Assembly: GCA_947396885.1 (NCBI GenBank)
Contig: OX377201.1
Span: 6,558,934 to 6,622,933 of the forward strand
From: Heligmosomoides polygyrus polygyrus
Taxonomy: Eukaryota; Nematoda; Chromadorea; Rhabditida; Heligmosomidae
Length of the DNA: 64,000 bases
Direction of reading: 5' to 3'
The notes under the pieces were generated by a model that saw nothing but the letters and a program-made list of their open reading frames with translations, searched no databases and was not told the origin of the DNA. Shown in pieces: positions 31,134 to 41,634 of this stretch (position 1 is its first letter; each line of letters opens with the position of its first letter). A program made the translations under genes and the position numbers.

Positions 31134-32588
31134 CAGGTTGTCCAGAAAGTTCTCAGCGTTTTGTGTTACTATTTTTCATTCGTCTAATATTAAGTGAAAA
31201 TTCAACTTACATTGCTCATCAATGCTACTTTCTGCTCTTTATATTTCTGTTATTGAAGGGGTCTAAGTTTGTCGAAGGAGCAATTCCGGACGATATTTTA
31301 TCCCATCTTCAAATTGGGACAATCCGCAGCCGAGACAGCTCGACAAATCAACCAAGTGTGGGGCTAATAATGTTGGTGAGCACTGTGCACCGGTGGTTCA
31401 GTAAATTTCGGACCAGAGATTCCAGCCTCGAAAACGACCCCCGTAGCGGTCGACCTAGAGTAATCCTGGACGACGAGTTGAAGGGATTATTAGAAGCTGA
31501 ATCGCCCCAAACAGAGTTCGCGGGATCGCACAAGAGCTAGACGTCTGTAAACCTGCTGTTGCGGATGCTTTGAAAAGCCTTGGAAAGGTGAAAAATGTGG
31601 TAGTCGGTTGGCGAGAGGTCTGGGGAATATGCCGCGTGAGACAGAACTTCAACCCTTCGTTCAATTTTCGTTCAATTTTCGAACAGTGATTTGTGAAACG
31701 TGTGGGCGGGCGTTATCGTGTAGAAGAATCGGGCCTCTTCCGTTGACCAATGCTGGCTGAAGTTGACGCAATTTTCGGTGCTGTTTGTCGATTTTCTTAC
31801 AATAGAACTCTGCTGTGATTGTTTGGCCTCCTGCCAAAAAATTGTAATGGATCACACCACCCGGCGACCACCACACAGTTAACATAACCTTTTTTTGGTG
31901 GAGGTTCGCCTTTGGAAATTGCCTAGGGGTTCATGGCGTCCAACACTGCCAGGAATGTTTCCTGTTATCATACAGGATCCACTTTTTATCACAAGTGATG
32001 ATTCGATCCAAAATGGGTCAGTTTCGTTGCGTAAAAGCAGAGAAGAACAAATCTCGAAACGTGACTATTTTTGCCGTCCACTCAACTCGTGGGGCACCCA
32101 CTTTTCGAGCTTCTTCACCTTTCGAAGGCGTTCCAAAGTATCCTCAACAGCAGTTTTACTGATGTCCAGCTCTTCGGCGATCCCGCGAACGGTTTAGGAT
32201 GGTTCAGCTTCCACCAATTCCTTCAATTCGTCGTCCAGGATTGTTCCATGTGGGTCGACCGCTTGGGGTCTTCGAGGCTGAAATTTTCTGTCCGAATTCT
32301 ACTGTACCACTGGCACACAATGCTTTCTCCAAAACTATTAGGCCCTTACACTTGGTTGTTTTGCTGAGCTGTCTTGGCTGCGGATTGCCCCAATTTAAAG
32401 TTCAAATAAAACGTCCGGAATTGCTCTTTCGACAAACTTTAAAAAACCCTTCAAGAACAGAACTATAAAACAACGTTGAAACATAAATAGGTCAATCAGA
32501 TAGAGCGAAAAATTCTGAGCAGAAAGTAGCATTAATGCGTAATGCAAGTTGAATAGTAACACAGAACGCTGAGAACTTTCCGGACAAC
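31134..32588. mobile_element. composite mariner: plus-strand 5' part fused to inverted longer copy
   Basis: Both ends carry the same mariner 5' terminus (GTCCAGAAAGTTCTCAGCG left; its complement right). About 31250-31560 (+) encodes N-terminal transposase (KFVEGAIPDDILSHLQIGT, STVHRWFSKFRTRD, RSGRPRV). From 32588 leftward the minus strand encodes an N-terminus (LKFVERAIPDVLF) through VMLTVWWSPGGVIHYNFLAG, EFYCKKIDKQHRKLRQLQPA and ILLHDNARPHVSQITVRKLN, then breaks near 31580. The structure is a head-to-head inverted fusion; neither copy is intact. Confidence 0.85.
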
Positions 32589-32599
32589 ACAATACCTTC

Positions 32600-32980
32600 A
32601 ACCCTACTAAATATAGCAGTCTCTAGGCTTCCATTAAACCACCAGAACTCTGATTGGCGCTTCGGAGATTCGGCTTCCAATGAAGCGCTTCGTCGAGCCT
32701 TGGTCATAAATCGCATCAGCTGAAATTGAATTGCCATGTGATATGGCGAGAAGCAAGCCCGACAATCCGTCCATGTGCCGCCGGGCCGGGGAGTATGCAG
32801 GCGCTTCGTCATGTTCTTCACATAATTGTGTGCTTCTTTCCTCTCTGCAGAGGCAAGATGACTCTCTAAAAACTGAGACCAAGCGAAGCGACGGTCAATA
32901 TGTACATACGTGCACAGATTTGACGTTTCCCTGAATTCCTTTATGTACGCTTTTGCGGTGGCTTGCCAATGACCAGTCAT
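32600..32980 (-). CDS. uncharacterised open reading frame (doubtful)
   Basis: A minus frame starts at 32980 and runs through 32600 into the mariner terminus (its last 30 or so codons are TIR sequence). Residues include RRFAWSQFLESHLASAERKE and HTPRPGGTWTDCRACFSPYH. I recognise no family. The start overlaps a SINE-like GCCACCGCAAAAGCG stretch, and I see no splice sites. It could be an exon remnant or a chance frame. Confidence 0.2.
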
Positions 32981-33041
32981 TAGAGCATAGGGAATGTATT
33001 CCCACCCTGTCAGCAGGGGGATATGGCCTGCTTGGCGATAG

Positions 33042-33076
33042 AGTTTTGATCACAACAACACATCGTTATGAGGACA
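33042..33076 (+). repeat. SINE-B tail scrap
   Basis: GAGTTTTGATCACAACAACA matches the SINE-B 3' tail (GAGTTTTGATCGCAACAGAA). Confidence 0.45.
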
Positions 33077-33111
33077 AATCTGTGTTTTTCTTCACAACGC
33101 TTGGTAACGTC

Positions 33112-33186
33112 AAACAAGAACCTCGATTCGGGGCTTCGGGGCTCACGCGACAGCTGGCGCCTCCTCCGCCTGCGCTACCACGCGAC
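33112..33186 (-). repeat. SINE-A 5' fragment
   Basis: CACGCGACAGCTGGCGCCTC then CTCCGCCTGCGCTACCACGCG: only the inverted tRNA-like head. Confidence 0.65.
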
Positions 33187-33451
33187 TCATTCCCAGTAGT
33201 ATGGCTCTAAATCTCCATTTCGGAAAAAAGATAGGATTGCACATCTGGCCAAAGGGTCGCTAGAACTAATCTGTATGAGCTTTATCAATCATCGACCATT
33301 TCGGCTTCTAGCCTCTGTCGTCCGAAATTGTAGAACACCTGCGGTTTAACCTCGAATCCTCACCTTTACCGGAATCCGCCTTCAGCAGCCTGACATCTTA
33401 AGCTGTTCGGAGCGTAATCCTATGCTGTACTCCTAAAACGTGACAATGGGT

Positions 33452-33690
33452 AAAACGGTGGAGCTAGTGCAATAGGAGAAGGCGTCGACTATCGCGTGTA
33501 CTTCAAATGAAGGCTCTTGGTTCGAGTCGCGCCCAGTTCAACCGTATCTTTCATCTCTCCGGGCATAGCGAATAGGTACCAGATGTCTTAATAGAGATTT
33601 CTACGTCGGCTAGCCACACCAGATCTATGCATAAGGCGGATATGTGTTCAAAGACGACATTCCGAATCGAATAAGTGGCAGATTGCAACT
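33452..33690 (+). repeat. SINE-A copy, strongly diverged
   Basis: AGGAGAAGGCGTCGACTATC, CTCTTGGTTCGAGTCGCGCC and GAATAGGTACCAGATGTC keep family order with many substitutions. 33700-34140 after it shows nothing recognised. Confidence 0.55.
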
Positions 33691-34142
33691 GGAGACTGCT
33701 TCATACCGCTCATCAGTATCCTATTTTGTGAGCAGAAACGTCTTGATTTCTTGAGGTGTCTTTTAATTCTGCCTAAATTACTACGTCACCAGATGGCCAA
33801 TTCTGTGCATCTCTGATGACTCCACTCTTATATTCGCCTTATCTTTTTAGAATACGTAGTGCGTTCTAAACGACCTAGCAGACGCTAACCTTTGGTTTGC
33901 TATACCCTCTTCGAAAACTTTTAATGGAGTATGATCACAAAAAATAGGAATGTGTATTGAACTGCTGCCGCAGGCACATCAGTAGACGTAAAGCGTCGTT
34001 GTTAAGCTCCCACAAATTGATTCTAGGTTAGATTTGAGCCCAGGCTAAGCAAATTTTTCCGCAAGCTGATTTCTATATTTTTGCTTAAGTCTTGAGCGGC
34101 TGTTATAGAAGATAAAAACTCTTAGATGGATATTTGGTTAGG

Positions 34143-34256
34143 ATAAAAACTCTTGCGCCAGGCAGGACTCGAGCCCGCACCTTCTGCTTTCCAAGCTCGA
34201 TGCTATGCCTTACACCTCTGCCGCTGCTTGACCGAACAGAACGACCACGATATCTT
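34143..34256 (-). repeat. SINE-B copy
   Basis: Reverse complement of the tRNA-like unit: CTCTTGCGCCAGGCAGGACT then CGAGCCCGCACCTTCTGC, ending in CTTGACCGAACAGAACG. Confidence 0.65.
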
Positions 34257-34394
34257 TCTGGTTGCAATCACATATCTTCTCTAATGCCGTTTTTGCCTTG
34301 CCCCTCCGACTGGGATAGATTTGATTTTTTCTTCCATTTTCGCTGAATCTCTTTTTTTCATGTAACCAAAACAGTCTTTATTTTCTCGGAATGA

Positions 34395-34560
34395 CAGAGG
34401 GAGAGGTGCCGGCTCAGCCTGGGAAGAGTGAGAAGTTTACCATTCCATAGACCCATGGCATAGACCGCGTAAGCACTCTCGGAACCTTTCCACAATATCA
34501 GCCAGAGGTAGAATGCGTGGAGTACACTGAGAGGAATGAATTAATACTCACCCTTAAGCT
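34395..34560 (+). repeat. SINE-A fragment, decayed
   Basis: GGGAGAGGTGCCGGCT, CTGGGAAGAGTGAGAAG and GGTAGAATGCGTGGAGTACA in family order; centre deleted. Confidence 0.5.
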
Positions 34561-34581
34561 TCAATATCATTAAAGTATTTG

Positions 34582-34888
34582 GCGCGTGTAGCGCAGTCGG
34601 AGGAGATGCCGGCTGTCGTGTGCACCCGATACGAGGTTCTTGGTTCGGATTTTCCATTCAGGGCAACTAAGCCTTCCATCCCTCCGGGGTCGGTGAATCG
34701 ATACCAGACTATTCTGGGAGGAACAAAGCGCTGAGTTGTTCATCGGCTGGACAGCACAAGTTATGGTATGACGCAATACGCATTCAAATCACCTCCACGA
34801 CATCCCGTAGAAGTATAATGCGTGGCGCATCTCAAAGAGTTAGAGTAACGCCGTCCTTATCGTAACGCCGTTTTCCTTATCCTTATCA
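34582..34888 (+). repeat. SINE-A copy, full-length
   Basis: GCGCGTGTAGCGCAGTCGGA to a duplicated tail (TAACGCCGTCCTTATCG, then TAACGCCGTTTTCCTTATCC), suggesting slippage in the 3' repeat. Confidence 0.9.
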
Positions 34889-34889
34889 G

Positions 34890-35445
34890 TAATGCAAAAC
34901 AAATAATTTCTGTGATAGTCTATACATTTTGCTTTTATATAATTAGTAACACTTTGACATATACTTCCTCTATAAGGTCCTCTTTTTTCTAACCGTTCTC
35001 GAATTACATCCCTGCATTTCCCATTGTCACTGGATAGAAAAAGTCCCATTATTGCACGAAATACAATACCTTTTGCTTAAAAAGTGCCCTTTCACTGCGT
35101 ATCTTCATTTCTACGCCCTCTGACCAAGTAGTTTTTGTTTTTCCCTCTCTGCACAAGTCGGCACAGCTCTGGCCACCTATTTATTGCCTCTGAGTGCACT
35201 GTGGACGTGAATTAGCGCGTTCCAATAGTGATGTGTTGATTGTGTTCAACGTCTATTTGATAAGGGCATATGAGGAGCAGCCGGCAGGAATCATTCATTT
35301 TGGCACTTGAATCTATTGTTGTCGACAGCCAGCCCAGCCACAGTACTCGTGGGGAGATTCCCAGCACCCATAATAGCTTCTAGGGCTGTGTTCCGTTTTC
35401 CTCTTTATTTATTTACCTGTCACAAACAACTCCTAAGAATATATA
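34890..35445. other. no recognisable feature
   Basis: AT-rich spacer between SINE-A and FB-1. No exon or repeat landmark seen. Confidence 0.3.
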
Positions 35446-35642
35446 CCGTTTCCACGTCCACTTGGACAAGTTTGAAATCAATTTGGATACTCTATTAAGC
35501 TAGCCTAAGACTTTGAAATCAAACGAACTCTTTGAAATCGAAATAAGCTTCTTCTACATTAAACTAGAGACTCTACAAAAAAGTTGAAATAAATTTTTGC
35601 TCAAAGAAAATTTTAGTATTTCTTCGAACTTTTAATTCATCA

Positions 35643-35936
35643 GGGCGCGTGTAGCGCAGTCGGAGGAGGCGCGACTGTCGCGTGCACCCGATACCTGGTT
35701 CCTGGTTCGGATTTCCCGCCCAGGCCAACCAAGTCTTCCATCCCTCCGGGGTCGGTGAATTGGTACCAGACTTGTCTGAGAAGGATAAAGCGCTGACTTG
35801 TTCATCGGCTGGCCACCGCAAGTCATTGTATGGCCAAATGCGCATTCATGTCGCCTCCACGACATCCCGTAGAAGTAGAATGCGCTGGCGCATCCCAGAA
35901 GGGATTGACTAACGCCGTCCTTTACACTTTATCCTT
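35643..35936 (+). repeat. SINE-A copy in FB-1
   Basis: Complete except for a GGCGCGACTG contraction in the head. TTCATC flanks on both sides are a possible short target-site duplication. Confidence 0.92.
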
Positions 35937-36129
35937 ATTTCATCTACCCAATAAGTGAACGCTTCCATATGATGCCAAGGCTTCGTTTTTCGTTTCAAAA
36001 TCTCCTATAAAACAGTCGCGATCAGTCCTTTCAGCCAAATGTCTCTGACAGCTTTGGCAGCACTGGAACCCTGGTTGAAAGCGAAGAGAAGAAGGTGCCT
36101 GAAGTGCTCATTCTTGTCGACCTGACACT

Positions 36130-36760
36130 CCATTTTGATGACCTGAAAATTAGCAGAAATTTAGATGACCGAAGAACAAATCATATGCTGTGGTAGAACA
36201 AGACACCCACTTTCAAGTGTCATATAAATCTGAGCAAGACAGTCTGAATAAGGAGAAGGAGTTGTTGGTGAAGAGATTTTTCTCTTTTTGGCATTTTGTT
36301 GATATTTAATAGAAATCAATAAACGCGACCCATGTTCTTATAGAGCAAGACATTTTCTTTCGAATGACATACAACACCTACCCAAAAAGTCCAACCACAG
36401 AGCAGGAGCTGTCGTCAAAAATAACCATCCTCCTTCGGACGTCCCAATTTGATGACCTAAAAATCAATAAAGGACAAATGAGCAAACAGCTCTAACACAT
36501 ATTCTTGTAGTACAGGACATTCTCTTCCAAATGCTATAAAAAACTGCGTAAAAAATTACAAACCTAAGCGGAGAGAACAAGTGCGCAAATGGCTACTTTT
36601 TCACTTTTTCACTTTTCACTTCAACGACCTAAAAATTGACAAAATTCATGATGAGGAAAGGACTGCAATACACTGTCTGATAGAGCAAATCATTCTCTTT
36701 CGAAAGCTCTGCAGCGCTATGCAAGAGACCGCCGGCGAAATCTGCAGTGAATCGTTGAAG
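36130..36760. repeat. degenerate tandem repeats of about 150-180 bp
   Basis: Recurring phrase GATGACCTAAAAAT..GA (36138, 36452, 36627 region) followed by TAGAGCAAGACATTCTCTTTCGAAAG-like words (36195, 36345, 36515, 36690). Four decayed units; origin unknown. Confidence 0.5.
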
Positions 36761-37485
36761 AAAACGGCAAGGACTTATGGGACAACCTAATAACTTTCAT
36801 TGAAGTTCTAATTTTCTTCCCAATAAGAGAACGCATAGTTTGAAATTTTATAAAAATTTTGTTTTTTGAGGAAACAATGATTTAAAATCTGTTTTAATGA
36901 GCAGAAAGACGGCCATTTTATATTGCCAAAACAGAGATTGCGCCATGCCCCCGTCCGAAGCATCACAATTTTAATTTAACTGATAGCAAAATTTTTGTTT
37001 GCATGCAGTTTCACATCCGCAAGTGGTGCAACACAAACAATTGTAAAAGAAACACTCACAACCTAACTTCCTCTTGTTGCATGTAAGCAGAATTTACACT
37101 ATCAATCAAATGAGCGTTGCGTTGAACTTTTTGAGTGAATGGCGCGATCCAGTCTTTTGATGCGGGACATGACTGCAGCCTTGCTGCGCCCTAACACAAA
37201 GTTTAACTTACTATATTTTCTAAAAAATAAAAGTTAATAAAACTATTCACTCATTCGGCAACTAAAGTAAGAAAAAGTTTTCCTTAAACAAAAAATTATT
37301 TTGCCCATCCTGGAGAATCTTCATTTTAACCTGTGAGAAGCTCATTCGATTTGGAAGACGTTCAACTTGACTTCAAAATTTACAGGTCAGCTTAGAAGAG
37401 TGTCCAATTTGACGTGAAAAGTGTCCAATTTGATTTGAAATGTGTTCAATTTGGTTTAGAAGGTGTCCAATTCGATGTGAAAATA

Positions 37486-37780
37486 AAGGATAAAGGATAA
37501 AGGACGGCGTTACTCAATCCCTTCTGGGATGCGCCAGCGCATTCTACTTCTACGGGATGTCGTGGAGGCGACATGAATGCGTATTTGGCCATACAATGAC
37601 TTGCGGTGGCCAGCCGATGGACAAGTCAGCGCTCTATCCTTCCCAGACAAGTCTGGTACCAATTCACCGACCCCGGAGGGATGGAAGGCTTGGTTGGCCT
37701 GGGCGGGAAATCCGAACCAGGAACCTGGTATCGGGTGCACGCGACAGTCGCGCCTCCTCCGACTGCGCCACACGCGCCCA
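37486..37780 (-). repeat. SINE-A copy in FB-1 terminus, 14-bp TSD
   Basis: Flanked by TCGATGTGAAAATA at 37472-37485 and 37781-37794. The duplicated bases are the FB-1 terminal sequence, so the SINE entered after FB-1. Confidence 0.95.
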
Positions 37781-37924
37781 TCGATGTGAAAATAGTAAAC
37801 TGAAACTTAACTTGCAAATAACATTATTGCATAAAAATTTTGCCAAACAGGGATTTGCCACGCCACCTTACCGCCCGAAGTCATTTACCTCATCTTCCAA
37901 CTAAATTCTGCAGAAATAATTTTT

Positions 37925-37957
37925 GGTACTTTCCTGGATGATAACCAGGAAAGTACC
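37925..37957. repeat. perfect short hairpin
   Basis: GGTACTTTCCTGG and its exact complement around a 7-nt loop. Confidence 0.9.
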
Positions 37958-38147
37958 ACCGTGGGTCGTCAATCAAATAGAGATGCCTAGCTCATCTCTG
38001 ATACCTTGAAAAAGAGTACATAGCCTGGTAAGAGAAAAGACTCTTGCATTAGTCCTCGCCAAGGACCGTACGAATGTATTCTCCACCCTACGGGGACGTC
38101 GGCCAACTTCACGGAAAACATCAATTTCATAATAAAACGCGGCAGCA

Positions 38148-38417
38148 CGAGAGTGGCGCAGTCGGAGGAGGTCCCGGCTGTCGCGCTCATCCGATACCAG
38201 GTTCTTGGTTCGACTTTCCAGACCAGGACGAAACCCTTCTGTTCCTACGATATAGGAGAATTGGTACAAGACGTGTCTGGGACGAATAAAACACTGACTT
38301 GCTCGTTCCTGGCCACCGCAAGTCATTGTATCAACGCTACGCATTCAGATCATCTCCACGACATCCCGTAGAAGTGGAAATGCGTGGCGCACCCCAAAAA
38401 GGACTGAGTAACCCCAT
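38148..38417 (+). repeat. SINE-A copy, diverged
   Basis: GTGGCGCAGTCGGAGGAGG, TTCTTGGTTCGACTTTCC, GGCCACCGCAAGTCATTG and GTGGCGCACCCCAAAAAGG. 38418-38820 after it shows nothing recognised. Confidence 0.8.
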
Positions 38418-38823
38418 GGTGGTCACTTCTTGACATTTCTAGATTTTTACGTCGTCGCTTTTCCTATGTGATGAAGTTCCCCTGGATTCACACTGCTCTG
38501 TCCTCGTGGCTTCCGACGAGCTCCCCGTTTCATCGGAAACCGCGTGCATAGGGCAACGCGGATCCCAGGGAAGAAGCTGACCTAAGTGCTTCCAGGAAAT
38601 GCCGGCAGCAGTGACGAACTAATCTCCGTGTCAGCGCCCAGAAGGCCTTTTTGTCTCAGTTTCCAAGACCAAAATTCACAGCGAATAGACGACTGTGGGT
38701 GACAATAGCATCGTTCCGAAGTAGCCGCTCGAAGACAATCGCGTTCACTGACTGTTCTTATTTTGATATTGCTTCCACACTCGTTTATATCTGCTGCTTT
38801 TTATGTGTGTATTCTCTCCGGAG

Positions 38824-39050
38824 AGCACATGGTAGCGCAGTCGGATAGGCAGCGGCTTTCGCATGCACCCGATACCAGATCCTTGGTTCGGATTTTCCGC
38901 CAGCCCAACTAAGCCTTCCATCCCTTTTTCTTTTTTCTTGGCCAAACGCACATTCAAATTGCCTGCATATCATCCCGTAGAAGTAGAGTGCATGGCACAT
39001 CCCACGAAGTGGTTGATTAACGCCGATCTGCATAGTTTATCCTTATTTCT
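38824..39050 (+). repeat. SINE-A copy with internal deletion
   Basis: Head GGTAGCGCAGTCGGATAGG, a jump from CCTTCCATCCC to GGCCAAACGCACATTC, then CCCGTAGAAGTAGAGTGC. Confidence 0.8.
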
Positions 39051-39084
39051 TCCGCATAGTGACTAACGTAGCTAGTCAGTGGAC

Positions 39085-39237
39085 CGCCCAGCCAGCTCGT
39101 CCTCGCCATACAGGTTTGGATACCATTTCGGACCTTCAAGGGATGGAAGGCTTGAAGCCTTCACGGGATTCTCACCAAGGACATTAAATCGGGGTACAGT
39201 GACAACCGTCGTCTCGTCCGACTGCACTACACACGCC
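39085..39237 (-). repeat. SINE-A 5' half
   Basis: GGGATGGAAGGCTTG and TCGTCCGACTGCACTACACA; inverted beside the previous copy. Confidence 0.65.
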
Positions 39238-39357
39238 AATAATAATGAATATTAAATATAAATTTATAAATATGAAGAATAAATAATCAACATAAATAAT
39301 AAAATAGATTTTAAATAATAATAAATTAAATAATAGCATTTATATATATATATATAT

Positions 39358-40276
39358 CATTTTACGTGGAATTGGAACTTCTCAAATCAAATTTGACACT
39401 TTGCACCTCAAATTGAACAGTCATCTATGCTAGTCCAAGACTTTTGGAATCAAAGCGAACTCTTCCAAATCTTCGAATAATTTTTTGTTCAAGGAGAATT
39501 CGAAAATATTTTTCAATCATTTTTCCAACAAACAATTTTCTGAAACCATTTTTGAAACATCAAAAAATTTTGAAAAATTGAAACTATAACCTTCCTTAAA
39601 GAATTTTAGTCTACCTGTCCCAATAAGTGTAATAATTTTATAAATTTTTTATTTAAAGAATAATAAATTAAAATTTGTTCTGAAGCACAACAAACAAACA
39701 AGGATATAGCGCATTAAGAGATCAGATTTCGCCATGCACTCAAAAAGTTTGCCGCAATCTTTATTTGATTGATAGTGTAAATCCCAGTTACATAATCCAT
39801 TAAAGTGAGGTTATGTGTGCTTTTTGCAGTTGCTTTTCTCATATGTTTTTGTTGCTGTTTTGTTAACGGGTGGCTAACTCCATGCAAACAGAAATTCTTC
39901 TTTCAATCGAAAAAAAATCACGACGTCTCGGACGAGAGCACGGCGCAATCTCCTTCTTTGCAATAAAAACAGCTCCCTTCCTGTTCGTTAAAACAAACTT
40001 TAAACCATATTTGTTCTCAAAAAACAAATTTTTTATCAAATTTTATACTATGTGTTCCTTATTGGGAAGTGAATTAAAATGTCAAAGAAAGTTATACTAA
40101 AATTTTCCTCTAAGGAAAAAATTATTCTAACCTTTTTGGAAAGCTTCTAGTCTAATGTAGAGGAAAGCTGATTTCAAATTAGAAGTTATCTTTGATTGCA
40201 GAAGTCCTAGGCTAGTTTAAAAGAGTGTCCAATTTGATTTGAGAAATGTCCATTTCGACGTGAAGGTGGTATACAT
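39358..40276. mobile_element. FB-1 element, full-length and uninterrupted
   Basis: About 920 bp with long inverted arms: left CATTTTACGTGGAATTGG, TTTTGTTCAAGGAG; right CTAGGCTAGTTTAAAAGAG and GACGTGAAGGTGGTATAC. The interior has TTTATTTGATTGATAGTG and its partner. Flanked by a (TA)n run on the left. Confidence 0.8.
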
Positions 40277-40389
40277 TGTTCGCGAGGGAGCCTTCCGTTC
40301 TAGGAATAAATAAAGAAATAGCTTAAAAATCAGTCACCACCCTCACCCTACATGAACGCCTATGCATCTTGTTACTTGACTGATGATTG

Positions 40390-40435
40390 ATTTGATTTGA
40401 AAAGGACCCAATTCGACATGAAAATTGCATATACG
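40390..40435. repeat. FB-1 right-end scrap
   Basis: GATTTGATTTGAAAAGGACC then AATTCGACATGAAAATTGCA, the FB-1 terminal pattern. Confidence 0.5.
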
Positions 40436-40540
40436 TTTATTATTTATTTACTTATTTATGTATATCCTGTATATCCTATTTATGTTTATTATTTATTTAC
40501 TTATTTATGTATATCCTATTTATATATGCGGTTTAGCTAC

Positions 40541-40826
40541 ATAAAGGATAAAGGGCGGCGTTATTCCATCCCTTTTGGGATGCGCCACGCATTCTACTTC
40601 TACGGGATGTGTGGAGATTTGAATGCGTATTTGGCCATACAATGACTTGAAGTCGCCAGCCGATGAACAAGTCAGCGCTTTATCCTTCCCAGACACGTCT
40701 GGTACCAATTCACCGACACAGGAGGGATGGAAGGCTTGGTTGACCTGGGCGGGAGATCCGAACCAGGAACCTGGTATCGGTGCAGGCGACAGTCGGCGCC
40801 TCCTCCGGCTGCGCTACACGCGCCCA
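40541..40826 (-). repeat. SINE-A copy, full-length
   Basis: AAAGGATAAAGGGCGGCGTT to CTCCGGCTGCGCTACACGCG. GTTTAGCTACAT on the left and GTTCAGCTACAT about 20 bp beyond the right end may be a target-site duplication displaced by filler. Confidence 0.9.
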
Positions 40827-41269
40827 GCTGAACGCTACATGATGACGGCGTTCAGCTACATACCCATTTTTATCCTCTAATTTCATTAATAAAAGCTATG
40901 TAACGTAAGAAATAATAGCTAAGCAATACAATTAGTTTCGAAGACACGGAAGTTGATGATAGAATATGTAAGTTACTGGTATGTAAGGCTCTACAAGATT
41001 GTCACTCCTTCAATCATTCACTCCTTCTGGCTAAAAGTTTGACTGTAAAAAGGTCTGGAAAGACTGGAGTACAGTGTACTACGGCATACAAACAGCGAAT
41101 CTCTTAGTTGGCCACCGATTTGCTTGATCAGGCGTCGACGATGTCTGCATTCTTCTAACTTTTGTGTCAAACTGATCCATACTGAGAGTGCAGGAGCAGG
41201 AGCATTGTCATACCAGAGGTCTTGCTGAAGCCTACCGGCAGATTGATTGTTGCCTTGATTTTCGAAGTT

Positions 41270-41480
41270 CAGTCAGTTTCTGCTCTCGTTCGCTGTCAGT
41301 CAGTGAAAGTCTCGTAGAATCCAGTCGGTTTCGACTCCTATGTGACTGACCCACCTAATTTGCGACGACATAGCTCAATCGACAGTTGAAATTAGGCTTA
41401 GAATTCCTCATATTCCTCTTCTCTTACGTGTGTGAAACGTATTACTTCGAGCATCGCGGGATACCAAGAGCTCCACAGGG
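41270..41480 (-). repeat. RTE LINE remnant (very decayed)
   Basis: GACCCACCTAATTTGCGACGA and GTGAAACGTATTACTTCGAG parallel the RTE antisense sequences at 45240-45360. No reading frame survives. Confidence 0.45.
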
Positions 41481-41634
41481 GCCAAATGACGTTTTTTGTA
41501 TCACAGAGTGAGTGGTAGCTAATTCTAGCAAAGTAGCCCTCCACTTACTTTATCGATTTTTCTGTTGAAATCCCCAGAACATGAGAATGTGCTTGTCTTT
41601 TCATAGAATATTAATACATTCCTACATTTTTCAG

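Larger units (their letters stand above)
35446..37806. mobile_element. FB-1 element carrying three insertions
   Basis: Left arm 35446-35642 (GAAATCAATTTGGATACTCT, GCTAGCCTAAGACTTTGAAA). The body resumes after a SINE-A at 35937 (CTACCCAATAAGTGAACGC) and again from about 36810 (CTTCCCAATAAGAGAACGC) to the right end at 37472 (GTCCAATTCGATGTGAAAAT), with a second SINE-A in the extreme right end. The 36000-36800 part is an unrelated tandem repeat. Confidence 0.7.

Noticed and set aside
32492..32980. 162-codon minus ORF as a host gene
   Set aside because: Its last part is mariner terminus and its start overlaps a SINE-like word; no domain. Listed only at low confidence for 32600-32980.
37557..37904. 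ORFs beginning MSWRRHECVFGHTMTCGG across many loci
   Set aside because: These are the SINE-A antisense translation. Conservation reflects SINE copy number; frames break independently at each locus.
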